Assembly (NCBI RefSeq): GCF_018130245.1
Contig: NZ_JAFCKP010000001.1
Coordinates: 434,001 to 498,000, forward strand
Length of the DNA stretch: 64,000 nt
Source of the DNA: Bradyrhizobium sp. SZCCT0231
Lineage (GTDB): Bacteria; Pseudomonadota; Alphaproteobacteria; Rhizobiales; Xanthobacteraceae
Direction: 5' to 3'
Part shown: positions 25,777 through 35,397 of the stretch, one piece after another
Layout: every line of letters starts with the position of its first letter
Position numbering within the stretch: the stretch's first letter is position 1
Made by a program: the position numbers and the translations under genes
The notes under the pieces: model-generated
Told to the model about the DNA's origin: nothing
What the model saw: only the letters and a program-made list of their open reading frames with translations
The model's database searches: none

Positions 25777-27058
25777 GGCGCAGGGAGCGACCGCGCTCGC
25801 GTGTGTTCTTGCCGTCGTTGACTTCGTTCTCTCTCTTCTCGGCGTGACCGGGATCGCCGGTGCCGCTTTGCTTGGCGCCACGGTCGCGCTGCTCGGCTAC
25901 GCCGTCTGGTGCCAGCACCGCACGGCGGTGGCCGTCGATGAGGTGGCCGACGTATGCCGCAAGGCGGCGCGCGGTGATCTCGAGGTGCGGATCCTGAGTG
26001 AACGGCAGGCCGGGCGGATCGGCGCGATCCAGAAGTCGGTCAATGACATGCTCGACATCGCCGACGCCTTCGTCCGCGAGGCTTCGGCGTCGATGGACTA
26101 TGCCAGCCGCGGCAAGTATTTCCGCAAGATCCTCGCGCGGGGCTTGCCCGGCTCGTTCCGCCGCTCGGCGGTCGTCATCAATGCCGGCACCGACAGCCTC
26201 GGCTGCCGCGTTGAGGAGATCGCCGGTATGGCGCGGCAGTTCGGCACGCATCTCGACGCGGTTGCAGGCGGCCTCATGGGCGCCGCGACCGATCTCGAAT
26301 CCGACGCCGGCCAGATGGCGGCCGCGGCGGAGAAGACCAGCCGGCAGACCTCCGGCGTGCTCAGCGCGTCCGATCAGGCGTCCCGCAACGTCGCCACCGT
26401 CGCCAGCGCCGCGGAGCAGCTCGCGTCGTCGATCGCCGAGATCAGCCGCCAGGTGGCCGGCTCGACGGCGAGCACGGGACGGGCGGTGAACGAAGCCAAT
26501 CGCGCCGGCAGCGAGATCCGTACCCTTGCGGATGCCGCGATGCAGATCGGCGACGTCGTCAAGCTGATCAGCGAGATCGCCTCGCAGACCAACCTGCTCG
26601 CGCTCAACGCCACCATCGAGGCGGCCCGCGCAGGGGAGGCCGGCCGCGGCTTCGCGGTGGTGGCCTCCGAGGTCAAGAGCCTCGCCAACCAGACCGCGAA
26701 GGCGACCGAGGAGATCAGCGCCAAGGTCGGCGAGATGCAGCAATCGACCACCAATTCGGTCGCGGCCGTCGAGGCGATTGCGCAGACCATCGCCGAGATC
26801 AACGGCATCACTGCCTCGATTGCGGCCTCCATCGAGCAGCAGGGGGCCGCGACGCGCGAGATCGCCCGCAACGTTCACGAAGCCTCCGCCGGCACCTCGC
26901 AGGTCTCCTCCAACGTGACAGGGATCAGCGAAGCCGCCGACGATACCGGCCGCGTCGCTGCCCGCGTCAACAGCGCCTCCGAACGCGTCCACGGCGAAGT
27001 TGAGACGCTCCGCCGCGAGGTGACGCAGTTCCTGCAGCGGCTGACGTCCGCGGCGTAA
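25754..27058 (+). CDS. Methyl-accepting chemotaxis protein
   Basis: A 434-residue chemoreceptor starting at ATG 25754, overlapping the PAS gene by 23 bp. Two closely spaced hydrophobic segments lie at about residues 10-50 with almost no periplasmic loop. A HAMP-like stretch follows (about 51-110), and then the long coiled-coil signalling domain, with the hairpin tip [21 protein letters not shown] and the adjacent [21 protein letters not shown]. Lacking a periplasmic sensor, it should take its input from the cytoplasmic PAS protein encoded just upstream. It would signal through CheW/CheA. No che operon is in the window. Confidence 0.92.
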   Translation: MNLCSLSKAQGATALACVLAVVDFVLSLLGVTGIAGAALLGATVALLGYAVWCQHRTAVAVDEVADVCRKAARGDLEVRILSERQAGRIGAIQKSVNDMLDIADAFVREASASMDYASRGKYFRKILARGLPGSFRRSAVVINAGTDSLGCRVEEIAGMARQFGTHLDAVAGGLMGAATDLESDAGQMAAAAEKTSRQTSGVLSASDQASRNVATVASAAEQLASSIAEISRQVAGSTASTGRAVNEANRAGSEIRTLADAAMQIGDVVKLISEIASQTNLLALNATIEAARAGEAGRGFAVVASEVKSLANQTAKATEEISAKVGEMQQSTTNSVAAVEAIAQTIAEINGITASIAASIEQQGAATREIARNVHEASAGTSQVSSNVTGISEAADDTGRVAARVNSASERVHGEVETLRREVTQFLQRLTSAA

Positions 27059-27075
27059 TGTTCCCCGAACAAGGT

Positions 27076-27161
27076 CGTCATGCCCGGGCTTGTCCCGGGT
27101 ATCCACGTTCTTCGTGCCGCGGCAAAGGTCGTGGATGGCCGGGACAAGCCCGGCCATGACG
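27076..27161. repeat. 86-bp palindromic repeat, family A (copy 2)
   Basis: Same length and arms as the copy at 5661-5746 (begins CGTCATGCCCGGGCTTG, ends CAAGCCCGGCCATGACG); the differences cluster in the central loop. It directly follows the chemoreceptor stop. Confidence 0.88.
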
Positions 27162-27179
27162 CCGTGGCGGCTTCAGAAT

Positions 27180-27270
27180 CGTAGGGTGGGCAAAGGCGCA
27201 CTTGCGCCGTGCCCACCATCGATCCATGCTGCAAGAGGCGGTGGGCACGCTTCGCTTTGCCCACCCTACG
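27180..27270. repeat. Palindromic repeat, family C (copy 1)
   Basis: It begins CGTAGGGTGGGCAAAGG and ends TTTGCCCACCCTACG. Both outer arms (about 41 bp left, 30 bp right) are identical to the copy at 49237-49331, while the central loop differs in sequence and length. Such a pattern suggests a mobile or transcribed palindromic element under arm constraint. Confidence 0.88.
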
Positions 27271-27382
27271 ATACTGCCCGCGTAGCCGGGATACTTCCTA
27301 GGCACCCTGTGCCCGTTGTTAGTGCTTGATCGCGCTGACCTCAGGTGTTCTGCTCAAAAAAGCTGCTGGAGCACCGCACCCC

Positions 27383-30300
27383 GTGTCGATCTACGTCGCG
27401 CTACACCACGTCACGCACTACAAATACGACCGCCCGATCGACCTTGGCCCGCAGACCATCCGCCTGCGGCCGGCGCCGCACACGCGCACGCCGGTCCTGA
27501 GCTATTCGCTCAAGGTCACGCCATCAAACCACTTCGTGAACTGGCAGCAGGACCCGCAAGGCAACTGGCTTGCGCGCTACGTCTTTCCGGAGAAGACCAC
27601 CGAGCTGAAATTCGAGGTCGACTTCACCGCGCAGATGACCGTGGTCAACCCGTTCGACTTCTTCGTCGAGCCCTATGCCGACAGCTTTCCGTTCGACTAT
27701 CCGAAGGACCTGAAGACGGAGCTCGCGCCTTATCTCGAGACCATCAAGCCCGACCGCCTGTTCGCCAAATTTCTCGACTCGATCCCGCACGAAGCGCCGA
27801 ACACCGTCAACTTCCTGGTCGATCTGAACAGGGAGTTGCGGGATCGGGTCCGCTACATCATTCGCATGGAGCCGGGCGTGCAGACGCCGGAGGAGACGCT
27901 CGCCTCCGGCGCCGGATCGTGCCGCGACTCCGCCTGGCTGCTGATCCAGACCTTGCGCCATCTCGGTCTCGCCGCCCGCTTCGTCTCCGGCTATCTGATC
28001 CAGATCCGTCCCGACATCGATCCGATCGAGGGACCGCCGGAAGTCGAGAACGATTTCACCGATCTGCACGCCTGGGCCGAGGTCTATCTGCCGGGCGCAG
28101 GCTGGATCGGTTTCGACGCGACCTCGGGCATGCTCGCAGGCGAGGGCCACATCCCGGTCGCCGCCACGCCGCATTATCGCTCGGCGGCGCCGATCTCCGG
28201 TGGGGCGGGTTTTGCCGAGGTCGAGTTCGCGTTCGACATGAGCGTGAGGCGCATCCGCGAGGCACCGCGCATCACCAAACCGTTCTCCGACGAATCCTGG
28301 GCGCGGCTCAACGATCTCGGCGAGCAGGTCGACGGCGATCTCGCGAGCCAGGACGTGCGGCTCACCATGGGCGGCGAGCCGACCTTCGTCTCGGTCGATG
28401 ACCTCGAGGCCGGGGAGTGGAATACGGAAGCCGTCGGTCCGACCAAGCGCGCGCTCGGCGACGACCTGATCCGCCGCCTGCGCACGCGCTTCGCGCCGGG
28501 CGGGCTTCTGCATTACGGCCAGGGCAAATGGTATCCGGGCGAGAGCCTGCCGCGCTGGGCCTTCGGCCTGTACTGGCGCAAGGACGGCGTGCCGATCTGG
28601 AAGAACGCCGACCTCATTGCCAAGATCGAAAATCCGCGCCGTGCCGAGGTGAAGGACGCCGAGGCCTTCATGGAAGGCACGGCGGCCCGGCTCGGCCTCG
28701 ATGCCGGCTACATCATGCCGGCTTATGAGGACACCGCGTACTGGCTCCAGAAGGAGGCCGAGCTTCCCGTCAACGTCGATCCCTCCGATTCCAGATTATC
28801 CGATCCGGAAGCCCGCGCGCGGATGGCGCGCGTGTTCAGCGAGGGGCTCAACGCACCGCGCGGCTTCGTGCTGCCGGTGCAGCGCTGGAACGCGCCGCCG
28901 CGCTGGCGCAGCGAGCGATGGCAACTCCGGCGCAATCATCTGTTCCTGATGCCGGGCGATTCGCCTCTCGGTTTGCGCCTGCCGATTGGGTCGCTCGGCT
29001 ACGTCCCGCCCAACCAATATCCCTACATCGTCGAGCAGGACCCGATGGAGGCGCGGGACAAGCTGCCGGTGTTCACGCTCGCCGCGCGTCCGGAATCCTC
29101 GCCGCGGGCCGCGCCCGAGCATCTCAACACCTCCGTCCCGGTGCGCACTGCGATGTCGGTCGAAGTCCGCGACGGCGTGCTCTGCGCCTTCATGCCGCCG
29201 GTCGAGCGCATCGAGGACTATCTCGAACTGGTTGCCGCGCTCGAAGCCACCGCGGAGGAGATGCAGCTACAGGTCCATGTGGAGGGCTACCCGCCGCCGT
29301 TCGATCCGCGCATCGAGGTCATCAAGGTGACGCCCGATCCCGGTGTCATCGAGATCAACATCCAGCCGGCCAAGAGCTGGCGCGACGCGGTCGAGATCAC
29401 CTCCGGCCTCTACGAGGATGCGGCCAAGGTGCGGCTCGGCGCCAACCGCTTCCTGGTCGACGGCCGTCACACCGGCACCGGCGGCGGCAATCACGTCGTG
29501 GTCGGCGGCTCGAGCCCGCAGGACTCCCCGTTCTTGCGCCGGCCTGATCTCCTGAAGAGCCTGGTGCTGCACTGGCAGCGGCATCCGTCGCTGTCCTATT
29601 TCTTCTCAGGCCTGTTCATCGGCCCGACCAGCCAGGCGCCGCGCATCGACGAGGCGCGTCACGACAGCATCTACGAGCTGGAGATCGCGCTCTCCCACGT
29701 GCCGCCGCCGGGCTACCAGACGCCGCTCTGGCTGGTCGACCGGCTGTTCCGGCATCTGCTCGTCGACATCACCGGCAACACCCACCGCGCCGAGATCTGC
29801 ATCGACAAGCTCTATTCGCCGGAGGGGTCCACCGGCCGGCTCGGCCTCGTCGAATTCCGCGCACTCGAAATGCCGCCCGATCCGCGCATGTCACTGGCGC
29901 AGCAGCTCCTGATCCGCGCGCTGATCGCAAAGTTCTGGCGCGAGCCGCTGAGCGGCAGGTTCGTGCGGTGGGGCACCGCGCTGCACGACCGCTTCATGCT
30001 GCCGCATTTCATCTGGGAAGATTTTCAGGAGGTGCTCACCGAGCTGCAGCAATCGGGCTATCCGTTCGAGCCGGAATGGTATCTGGCCCAGCTCGAATTC
30101 CGCTTCCCCGCCTTCGGCCGGGTCCATCATGGCGGCGTGACGCTGGAGCTGCGCCAGGCGCTGGAGCCCTGGCACGTGCTCGGCGAGGAGGGCTCGGCCG
30201 GCGGCACCGTGCGCTATGTCGACTCGTCGGTCGAGCGGCTCCAGGTCAAGGCCGAAGGCTTCGTCGAGGGCCGCCACATCGTCACCTGCAACGGCCGCCG

Positions 30301-30652
30301 CCTGCCGATGACCTCGACCGGACGCTCGGGAGAGGCGGTGGCCGGCGTCCGCTTCAAGGCCTGGCAGCCGGCCTCCGGCCTGCACCCGACCATCCCCGTC
30401 CACGCGCCCCTGACCTTCGACCTGATCGACACCTGGAACGGCCGCTCGCTCGGCGGCTGCGTCTATCACGTCGCTCATCCCGGCGGGCGCAGCTACGACA
30501 CCAAGCCGGTCAACACCTACGAGGCCGAGGCGCGGCGGCTGGCGCGCTTCCAGGACCACGGCCACACCCCGGGTCCGATGCAGCCGCCGCCCGAGGAACG
30601 CACAAATGAATTTCCGCTGACCCTCGACTTGCGGACCCCGCTCCTGCAATGA
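27383..30652 (+). CDS. DUF2126 protein with N-terminal transglutaminase-like domain
   Basis: A 1089-residue cytoplasmic protein. The start is GTG 27383 ([18 protein letters not shown]), where family similarity begins. Residues 1-90 resemble the bacterial transglutaminase N-terminal domain. The transglutaminase-like core has a Cys-His-Asp triad: C180 in GSCRDSAW, H229 in LHAWAEVY and D245 in GWIGFDAT. The rest (about 300-1089) is the large DUF2126 region, with [14 protein letters not shown] at its start. Such proteins occur next to circularly permuted ATP-grasp and Alpha-E genes, as here, and are predicted to form or cut amide bonds in an unidentified peptide or small molecule. The reaction has not been shown. 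First gene of a three-gene operon. Confidence 0.9.
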   Translation: MSIYVALHHVTHYKYDRPIDLGPQTIRLRPAPHTRTPVLSYSLKVTPSNHFVNWQQDPQGNWLARYVFPEKTTELKFEVDFTAQMTVVNPFDFFVEPYADSFPFDYPKDLKTELAPYLETIKPDRLFAKFLDSIPHEAPNTVNFLVDLNRELRDRVRYIIRMEPGVQTPEETLASGAGSCRDSAWLLIQTLRHLGLAARFVSGYLIQIRPDIDPIEGPPEVENDFTDLHAWAEVYLPGAGWIGFDATSGMLAGEGHIPVAATPHYRSAAPISGGAGFAEVEFAFDMSVRRIREAPRITKPFSDESWARLNDLGEQVDGDLASQDVRLTMGGEPTFVSVDDLEAGEWNTEAVGPTKRALGDDLIRRLRTRFAPGGLLHYGQGKWYPGESLPRWAFGLYWRKDGVPIWKNADLIAKIENPRRAEVKDAEAFMEGTAARLGLDAGYIMPAYEDTAYWLQKEAELPVNVDPSDSRLSDPEARARMARVFSEGLNAPRGFVLPVQRWNAPPRWRSERWQLRRNHLFLMPGDSPLGLRLPIGSLGYVPPNQYPYIVEQDPMEARDKLPVFTLAARPESSPRAAPEHLNTSVPVRTAMSVEVRDGVLCAFMPPVERIEDYLELVAALEATAEEMQLQVHVEGYPPPFDPRIEVIKVTPDPGVIEINIQPAKSWRDAVEITSGLYEDAAKVRLGANRFLVDGRHTGTGGGNHVVVGGSSPQDSPFLRRPDLLKSLVLHWQRHPSLSYFFSGLFIGPTSQAPRIDEARHDSIYELEIALSHVPPPGYQTPLWLVDRLFRHLLVDITGNTHRAEICIDKLYSPEGSTGRLGLVEFRALEMPPDPRMSLAQQLLIRALIAKFWREPLSGRFVRWGTALHDRFMLPHFIWEDFQEVLTELQQSGYPFEPEWYLAQLEFRFPAFGRVHHGGVTLELRQALEPWHVLGEEGSAGGTVRYVDSSVERLQVKAEGFVEGRHIVTCNGRRLPMTSTGRSGEAVAGVRFKAWQPASGLHPTIPVHAPLTFDLIDTWNGRSLGGCVYHVAHPGGRSYDTKPVNTYEAEARRLARFQDHGHTPGPMQPPPEERTNEFPLTLDLRTPLLQ

Positions 30653-30679
30653 GTATGATGGTGGGGGAGGGAAAGGCCC

Positions 30680-33193
30680 ATGGGCGAGGGCGCAGCCGAA
30701 GACAACGACCAGGCGGGCAGGGCACAAGCCCAGCAGCGGATCGCGCAATGGGTCCGCGACTATAGCCGCCTGCCCGGCATCCCCGACGAGTTCCTTGGGC
30801 CCGGCGGTGCGCCGCGCGCGGTCTGGAGCCGCTTCTTCGACGCCTTCGGCGCGCTCGCGCCCGACGAGATCGAGCGGCGCTTCGGCATGGCCGACCGCCA
30901 TCTCCGCGAGGCCGGCGTCACCTACCGCGCGCCCGGCGACAGCGCCGACCGGCCCTGGTCAATCAGCCATCTGCCGCTTTTGATCGACGAGGCCGACTGG
31001 CAGCAGCTTTGCGCCGGCATCACCCAGCGCGCCGAGCTGCTCGAGCGGGTGCTGCGCGACATCTATGGCGAGGGCCGGCTCGTCGCCGAAGGCGCGCTGC
31101 CGGCAGCCGCGATCGCCGGCAGCCCGGAATATCTCCGTCCCGTCTGCGGCGTGCCGCCGCCGGGCGGGCGCTATCTCTCGCTCTATGCCGCCGACGTCGG
31201 CCGCGGCCCCGACGGCCGCTGGTGGGTGCTCGGCGACCGCACCCAGGCGCCCTCGGGCGCGGGCTACGCGCTGGAGAATCGCCTCGTGCTCTCGCGCGCC
31301 TTCTCCGATCTCTACAAGTCGATGAACGTGCCGCGCGTCGCGCCGTTCTTCGAGGCGTTCCGCGACTCGCTTCGCGCGCGCGCCGACCGCGACGAGCCGC
31401 GGATCGGCGTGCTCACCCCCGGAAGCTTCAGCGAGACCTATTTCGAGCACGCCACGCTGGCGCGCTATCTCGGCTTCCTGCTGGTCGAGGGCGACGACCT
31501 CGCCGTCAGCGACAACCGCGTCCACATCCGCACCGTCGCCGGCCTGAAGCGGCTGGATGTACTGTTGCGGCGGGTCGATTCCAACTCGCTCGACCCGCTC
31601 GAGCTCGATGCCTCCTCGCGGCTCGGGGTCCCCGGCCTGATCGATGTGCTGCGCAAGGACGGCGTCGTCATCGCCAACATGCCGGGCTCGGGCGTCCTCG
31701 AGGCGCGGGCGCTGCTCGGCTTCCTGCCGGCGCTCAGCCGGCGCCTGCTCGGCGAAGACCTGAAGATGCCGCACATCGCGACCTGGTGGTGCGGCCAGCG
31801 CGCGGCGCGCGACGAGGTGCTGGCGCGGCTCGATGAGGTCGCGATCGAAGGTGCCTACCGGCGCGGCGTTCCCGGTTTCGACTCGAGCGGCCCGGCGCTC
31901 GCGAGCGAGCTCGATGCGAGTGGCCGGCGGCGCCTGATCGATGCCATCAACGCGCGCGGCATGGACTATGTCGGCCAGGAGGTGGTGCGGCTCTCGACCA
32001 TGCCGGTGTGGGAGCACGGCCAGCTCACGCCGCGTCCTTTCGTGTTGCGCGTGTTTGCCGCCGCCACGCCCGACGGCTGGGCCATCATGCCCGGCGGCTT
32101 CTGCCGGATTGCCGAGCAGCCGGACGCACGCGCGGTGTCGATGGGCGACGGCGCCCGTGCCGCCGACGTCTGGGTCGTCTCCGACAAGCAGGTCCCGACC
32201 GCGACATTGCTGCCGGCGACCGACAAGGTGCGCATCCGCCGCATCGCCGGCGTGCTGCCGAGCCGCGCCGCCGACAATCTGTTCTGGCTCGGCCGCTATC
32301 TCGAGCGCGCCGAGGCGACGCTGCGGCTGGTGCGTGCCTTGGGCTCGCCGAGTGGGCCGAACAAGGGCACCGCGGCCTCGGTGCAATCGGCCGAACGCAT
32401 CCAGCGCCTGTTGGTGGCCTGGGGCGCGGTCTCGCAAACCTCGCGCACGGCGCCCGGACGCATCGTCGCCGAAGCGCTGCAGAGTCCGGACCGTTTCGGC
32501 TCGGCACTGTCGCTGGTGCGCGCGGCGCAGCGCACGGCGACCTCCTTGCGCGAGCGGCTGTCGCCCGATGCCTGGCAGGTCATCACGGAAATGGCCGAGC
32601 GTCTCGCCTACGAGGTCGAGGACGACGATAGCGTGCTGAGCGCGGCCGAGCTGACCTTGCAGGAGCTCGCGAGCTTCGCCGGCCTCGCGCAGGAGAACAT
32701 GAATCGCGCCGCCGGCTGGCGTTTCCTCGACATCGGACGCCGCACCGAACGTGCCATCAACACCACGCGCTTCACGCGGCAGTTCGCCTATGACGAGGCC
32801 GGCGACGAGGACCTCGACATTCTCCTGACGCTGGTGGACTGCCAGATCACCTACCGCTCGCGTTATCTGCTGGCGCCGATCCTGGCGCCGGTGCGCGACC
32901 TCGCCGTGCTCGACGGCTATAATCCGCGGTCGGTGGCGTTCCAGGTGACGACGCTGAACGAGCACATCGCCGCGCTGCCGAGCCTGAAGGAGCACGGCCT
33001 GATCGAGAAGCCGCAGCGGCTCGCGGTGGCGATGCAGGCGATGCTCGCGACCGCGGAGGCCGAGAAGCTCGAGGTCAAGACCCTGTTCGCGCTGGAGCAG
33101 GATCTGCTCAGCCTCGCTGACGCGATCGGGCAGCACTACTTCCCGCACGGTCCCAATGCCAGCCGGCCGGAAAAGCTGACGGGGCTGGCGTGA
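30680..33193 (+). CDS. Circularly permuted ATP-grasp / Alpha-E fusion protein
   Basis: An 837-residue two-part protein. Residues about 70-490 form a circularly permuted ATP-grasp domain of the DUF404/DUF407 type: RPVCGVPPPGGRYLSLYAAD, RWWVLGDRTQAPSGAGYALENR and GVLTPGSFSETYFEH are recognisable. Residues about 525-820 are the all-helical Alpha-E (DUF403) domain (LPSRAADNLFWLGRYLERAE ... NRAAGWRFLDIGRRTERA). In many bacteria these are two separate genes; here they are fused, which confirms that they work together. ATP-grasp domains ligate an acid to an amine using ATP, so the enzyme is a predicted amide or peptide ligase of unknown substrate. ATG 30680 lies 27 bp after the DUF2126 stop and follows GGGGGAGGG. 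Confidence 0.9.
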   Translation: MGEGAAEDNDQAGRAQAQQRIAQWVRDYSRLPGIPDEFLGPGGAPRAVWSRFFDAFGALAPDEIERRFGMADRHLREAGVTYRAPGDSADRPWSISHLPLLIDEADWQQLCAGITQRAELLERVLRDIYGEGRLVAEGALPAAAIAGSPEYLRPVCGVPPPGGRYLSLYAADVGRGPDGRWWVLGDRTQAPSGAGYALENRLVLSRAFSDLYKSMNVPRVAPFFEAFRDSLRARADRDEPRIGVLTPGSFSETYFEHATLARYLGFLLVEGDDLAVSDNRVHIRTVAGLKRLDVLLRRVDSNSLDPLELDASSRLGVPGLIDVLRKDGVVIANMPGSGVLEARALLGFLPALSRRLLGEDLKMPHIATWWCGQRAARDEVLARLDEVAIEGAYRRGVPGFDSSGPALASELDASGRRRLIDAINARGMDYVGQEVVRLSTMPVWEHGQLTPRPFVLRVFAAATPDGWAIMPGGFCRIAEQPDARAVSMGDGARAADVWVVSDKQVPTATLLPATDKVRIRRIAGVLPSRAADNLFWLGRYLERAEATLRLVRALGSPSGPNKGTAASVQSAERIQRLLVAWGAVSQTSRTAPGRIVAEALQSPDRFGSALSLVRAAQRTATSLRERLSPDAWQVITEMAERLAYEVEDDDSVLSAAELTLQELASFAGLAQENMNRAAGWRFLDIGRRTERAINTTRFTRQFAYDEAGDEDLDILLTLVDCQITYRSRYLLAPILAPVRDLAVLDGYNPRSVAFQVTTLNEHIAALPSLKEHGLIEKPQRLAVAMQAMLATAEAEKLEVKTLFALEQDLLSLADAIGQHYFPHGPNASRPEKLTGLA

Positions 33194-34068
33194 TCTACGA
33201 CATCCGTCACGTCACCACCTACGAGTACGAGAATCCCGTCAGCTTCGCCCGCTGCACGCTGCGGCTGGAGCCCAGAAGCGGCGGCGGCCAGGAGCTGATC
33301 TCGCACGATCTCGAGATCCATCCACGCCCGGCCGAGCGCAATGTGCGGCGCGATTTCTTCGGCACGCTCACCGAGAGCGTCGTCATCGAAGCCGCGCATC
33401 GCAATCTGCGCATCGACTCGCACTCGCGCGTGTCGGTGTCGCGCCAGCCGCCGGCGCGCGATGCATCCAGTCCGCCCTGGGAGAGCATCCGCGACATCGC
33501 GTTCGAAGCAACCAGCCTCGGGCCGTCTTCGCCGGTCGGCTACGTCTTTGCCAGCCCCCTGGTGCCGGTGCTGCGCCCGGTCAGCGCCTATGCGGGGATG
33601 AGCTTTCCGCCCGGCGCGGGCATCCTCGCCGGCGCAGTCGACCTGATGCGACGCATCCGCGGCGAATTTCGCTACGATCCCAAGGCGACAGTGATCTCGA
33701 CGCCGCTCGACGAGGTTTTCGACAAGCGTCACGGCGTCTGCCAGGACTTTGCCCATGTGATGATTGCCGGGCTGCGCGGGCTCGGCCTGCCCGCGGCCTA
33801 TGTCAGCGGCTACTTACGCACCATTCCGCCGCCGGGCCAGCCGCGTTTGCAGGGCGCCGACGCCACCCATGCCTGGGTGTCGCTGTGGTGCGGGGCGGAG
33901 CTCGGCTGGGTCGATCTCGATCCGACCAACGATCTCCTCATTGGCAACGATCACATCATGCTTGCGATGGGGCGCGATTTTTCCGACGTCTCGCCGGTCG
34001 ACGGCATCATCGTCGGCTCGCCCAAGCAGAAGCTCAGTGTCGCCGTCGACGTGCTGCAGGTGGAGTAG
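33190..34068 (+). CDS. Transglutaminase-like cysteine peptidase family protein
   Basis: A 292-residue protein with an N-terminal bacterial transglutaminase domain (IYDIRHVTTYEYENPVSF) and a transglutaminase-like core. The triad is C184 in HGVCQDFAH, H227 in ATHAWVSLW and D244 in GWVDLDPTND. It starts with GTG 33190, sharing the GTGA overlap with the preceding stop, so it is translationally coupled to the ATP-grasp/Alpha-E gene. It is the second transglutaminase fold of the operon, smaller than the DUF2126 protein, and may act as a peptidase opposing or following the ligase. The stop codon's last base begins a 16-bp repeat that recurs inverted at 37140-37155. Confidence 0.92.
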   Translation: MIYDIRHVTTYEYENPVSFARCTLRLEPRSGGGQELISHDLEIHPRPAERNVRRDFFGTLTESVVIEAAHRNLRIDSHSRVSVSRQPPARDASSPPWESIRDIAFEATSLGPSSPVGYVFASPLVPVLRPVSAYAGMSFPPGAGILAGAVDLMRRIRGEFRYDPKATVISTPLDEVFDKRHGVCQDFAHVMIAGLRGLGLPAAYVSGYLRTIPPPGQPRLQGADATHAWVSLWCGAELGWVDLDPTNDLLIGNDHIMLAMGRDFSDVSPVDGIIVGSPKQKLSVAVDVLQVE

Positions 34069-34083
34069 GGCGTGTACTCATAA
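34068..34083 (+). repeat. Left 16-bp inverted repeat of the 34-37 kb segment
   Basis: GGGCGTGTACTCATAA here is the exact reverse complement of the sequence at 37140-37155. The pair encloses 3,088 bp of accessory DNA. The first G is the last base of the transglutaminase stop codon. Confidence 0.85.
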
Positions 34084-34689
34084 GCGTCGGATTGCCAACG
34101 CGAAGCGGAAGTCTGCCATCTAGAATGTCATCGGCAGCTTGCGACCCATAGCGGGCATCCCGTTGGGATGAGCCGTTCCCCTAGGTTGCGGTAAGGATTT
34201 TCCTAAATCGGTGCTCGCCGAGCGTTCCGGTTACCGTTATCGGCTCGTCTGGCTCAAGCCGGCTCCGCACGACCCGGACAGTGTCGAGGTAGGGATAGCG
34301 CCAACACCACGAGCGTCATTGACGCGGGCGGGCGGCTTATGGGCAGACGACAATGACGATGCACACGCAAGCAAAGAAACGAGACCCAAATGCCTGCTAA
34401 TGCAGATGACCAATGCTGCGTCTACTACATCAGTGACGCAAGCTGCATCGGACGGTTACATCGGCATCAACTCCAATCAGGCGCGAATAAGAACGCATGG
34501 CTGAGCTGCGGGGCGGGCAAACAAAAAGCCCCCGACAGGAACCCCATCATGGGAATTCTTTGGGGGCTATTTTTTGGCGAAGCTCGTATTCAAATAATGC
34601 GAGGCTTCTATTTGCACACCCGGCCCGGTTCGTCTTGCCCGGCTGCTCCTGTTGTTATCCCGTTCTCAATCGCCACAGCAACAGCTTGG
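34069..34689. other. Intergenic accessory stretch
   Basis: About 620 bp of visibly lower GC than the flanks. It contains the left inverted repeat and a bidirectional terminator-like hairpin at 34527-34568. Reading frames at 34211-34504 and 34390-34764 lack good ribosome-binding sites and recognisable sequence, and the second runs through the hairpin, so neither is called. Confidence 0.55.
34527..34568. terminator. Bidirectional terminator-like hairpin
   Basis: AGCCCCC (34527-34533) pairs with GGGGGCT (34562-34568). The plus side is followed by ATTTTTT and the minus side by TTTTTGTTT. It is 122 bp beyond the stop of the small minus-strand gene at 34690 and probably ends that transcript. Confidence 0.65.
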
Positions 34690-34962
34690 TCAATTGCCGT
34701 AAAAATCACAGGACACGCACATATGACCAGCTTTATCAAAGTTCTTCTTAGCATCGTAGCCTGAGTCGCGCAGATTCCGCCTATAAAGTGCCGAAGCAGG
34801 CTGCTCGCCAAGACTGCCGCCTGCTGGAACACCAACAGCCGCCATGCTTGATCCAACACGGTGCATTTTATGGAATGATGAACCACGACGCTGATTATGA
34901 CCAGCATCAGCTGATACGACACCAACAGCTAATATAGCTGCAATAAGAAGTGCGGTCTTCAT
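34690..34962 (-). CDS. Small secreted protein of unknown function
   Basis: A 90-residue protein starting at ATG 34962 behind a near-perfect AGGAGGTG site, strong evidence that it is translated. The N-terminus MKTALLIAAILAVGVVSADA is a signal peptide. The mature part (about 70 residues) is basic and Gly/Ser-rich and ends KAGHMCVSCDFYGN with a C-x-x-C pair, which could bind metal or form a disulfide. I do not recognise a family. It lies in the lower-GC segment bracketed by inverted repeats, downstream of a decayed hydrolase/cyclase fragment on the same strand, so it may have arrived by transfer. Confidence 0.75.
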   Translation of the reverse strand: MKTALLIAAILAVGVVSADAGHNQRRGSSFHKMHRVGSSMAAVGVPAGGSLGEQPASALYRRNLRDSGYDAKKNFDKAGHMCVSCDFYGN

Positions 34963-35029
34963 GATACACCTCCTGTAAGGCAACATAGTTGTTGCCAAAG
35001 CAAGGAGCGCGCGTGCTCGATCTCGAGCC

Positions 35030-35397
35030 AGCGGTCTCCAATACGATGTAAGATGAGCGGTCGGAGCGCGGATTGCAGACACGGGCCGCCCTCGGATGCG
35101 CCAAACAGAACCGCGCGCTCTGAACAAAATCGTCTGCACGTCGTGCATGCGTTGCTCAAGGGTGAAGATCTGCGATCCTCGGTCTGACATTCCGGTGCCG
35201 CGCGTGTCGAAAAGGATAAGGCGGAAGAATGATGCCAGGCGACGGAAGAAGGCGCTGCGTTCCGCCACGTGCCAGCTCGCCTCAACGTGCGAGACGAAAA
35301 CCGGGACGAATACCAAATCCAACGGTCTATTTCCAAGGACCTGATAGGCGATGTGAACGTCATCGCTCTTGACGCAATGAGTTGCCGGTGCGGCCAT
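35030..35397 (-). pseudogene. Remnant of alpha/beta hydrolase-adenylate cyclase fusion gene
   Basis: From ATG 35397 the frame reads MAAPATHCVKSDDVHIAYQV and continues with LDLVFVPVFVSHVEASWHV and FRLILFDTRGTGMSDRGS, the N-terminal hydrolase part of the hydrolase/adenylate-guanylate cyclase proteins common in Bradyrhizobium. After about 95 residues (near 35110) the frame is lost; the next piece, LFGASEGGPCLQSA, is found in another frame, and similarity fades near 35030. The catalytic hydrolase C-terminus and the whole cyclase domain are missing. It is a truncated, frameshifted relic. The end coordinate is approximate. Confidence 0.75.

Larger units (their letters stand above)
27059..27382. other. 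Intergenic stretch filled by two palindromic repeats
   Basis: This 324-bp gap holds copy 2 of palindrome family A (27076-27161) and copy 1 of family C (27180-27270), plus about 110 bp before the DUF2126 gene that should contain its promoter. I saw no gene. Confidence 0.75.

Noticed and set aside
34390-34764. Small plus-strand reading frame beginning MPANADDQCCVYYISDASC
   Set aside because: It has a weak ribosome-binding site, runs through a bidirectional terminator hairpin and overlaps the 3' end of a better supported minus-strand gene. It may deserve a homology search for its first 45 codons.
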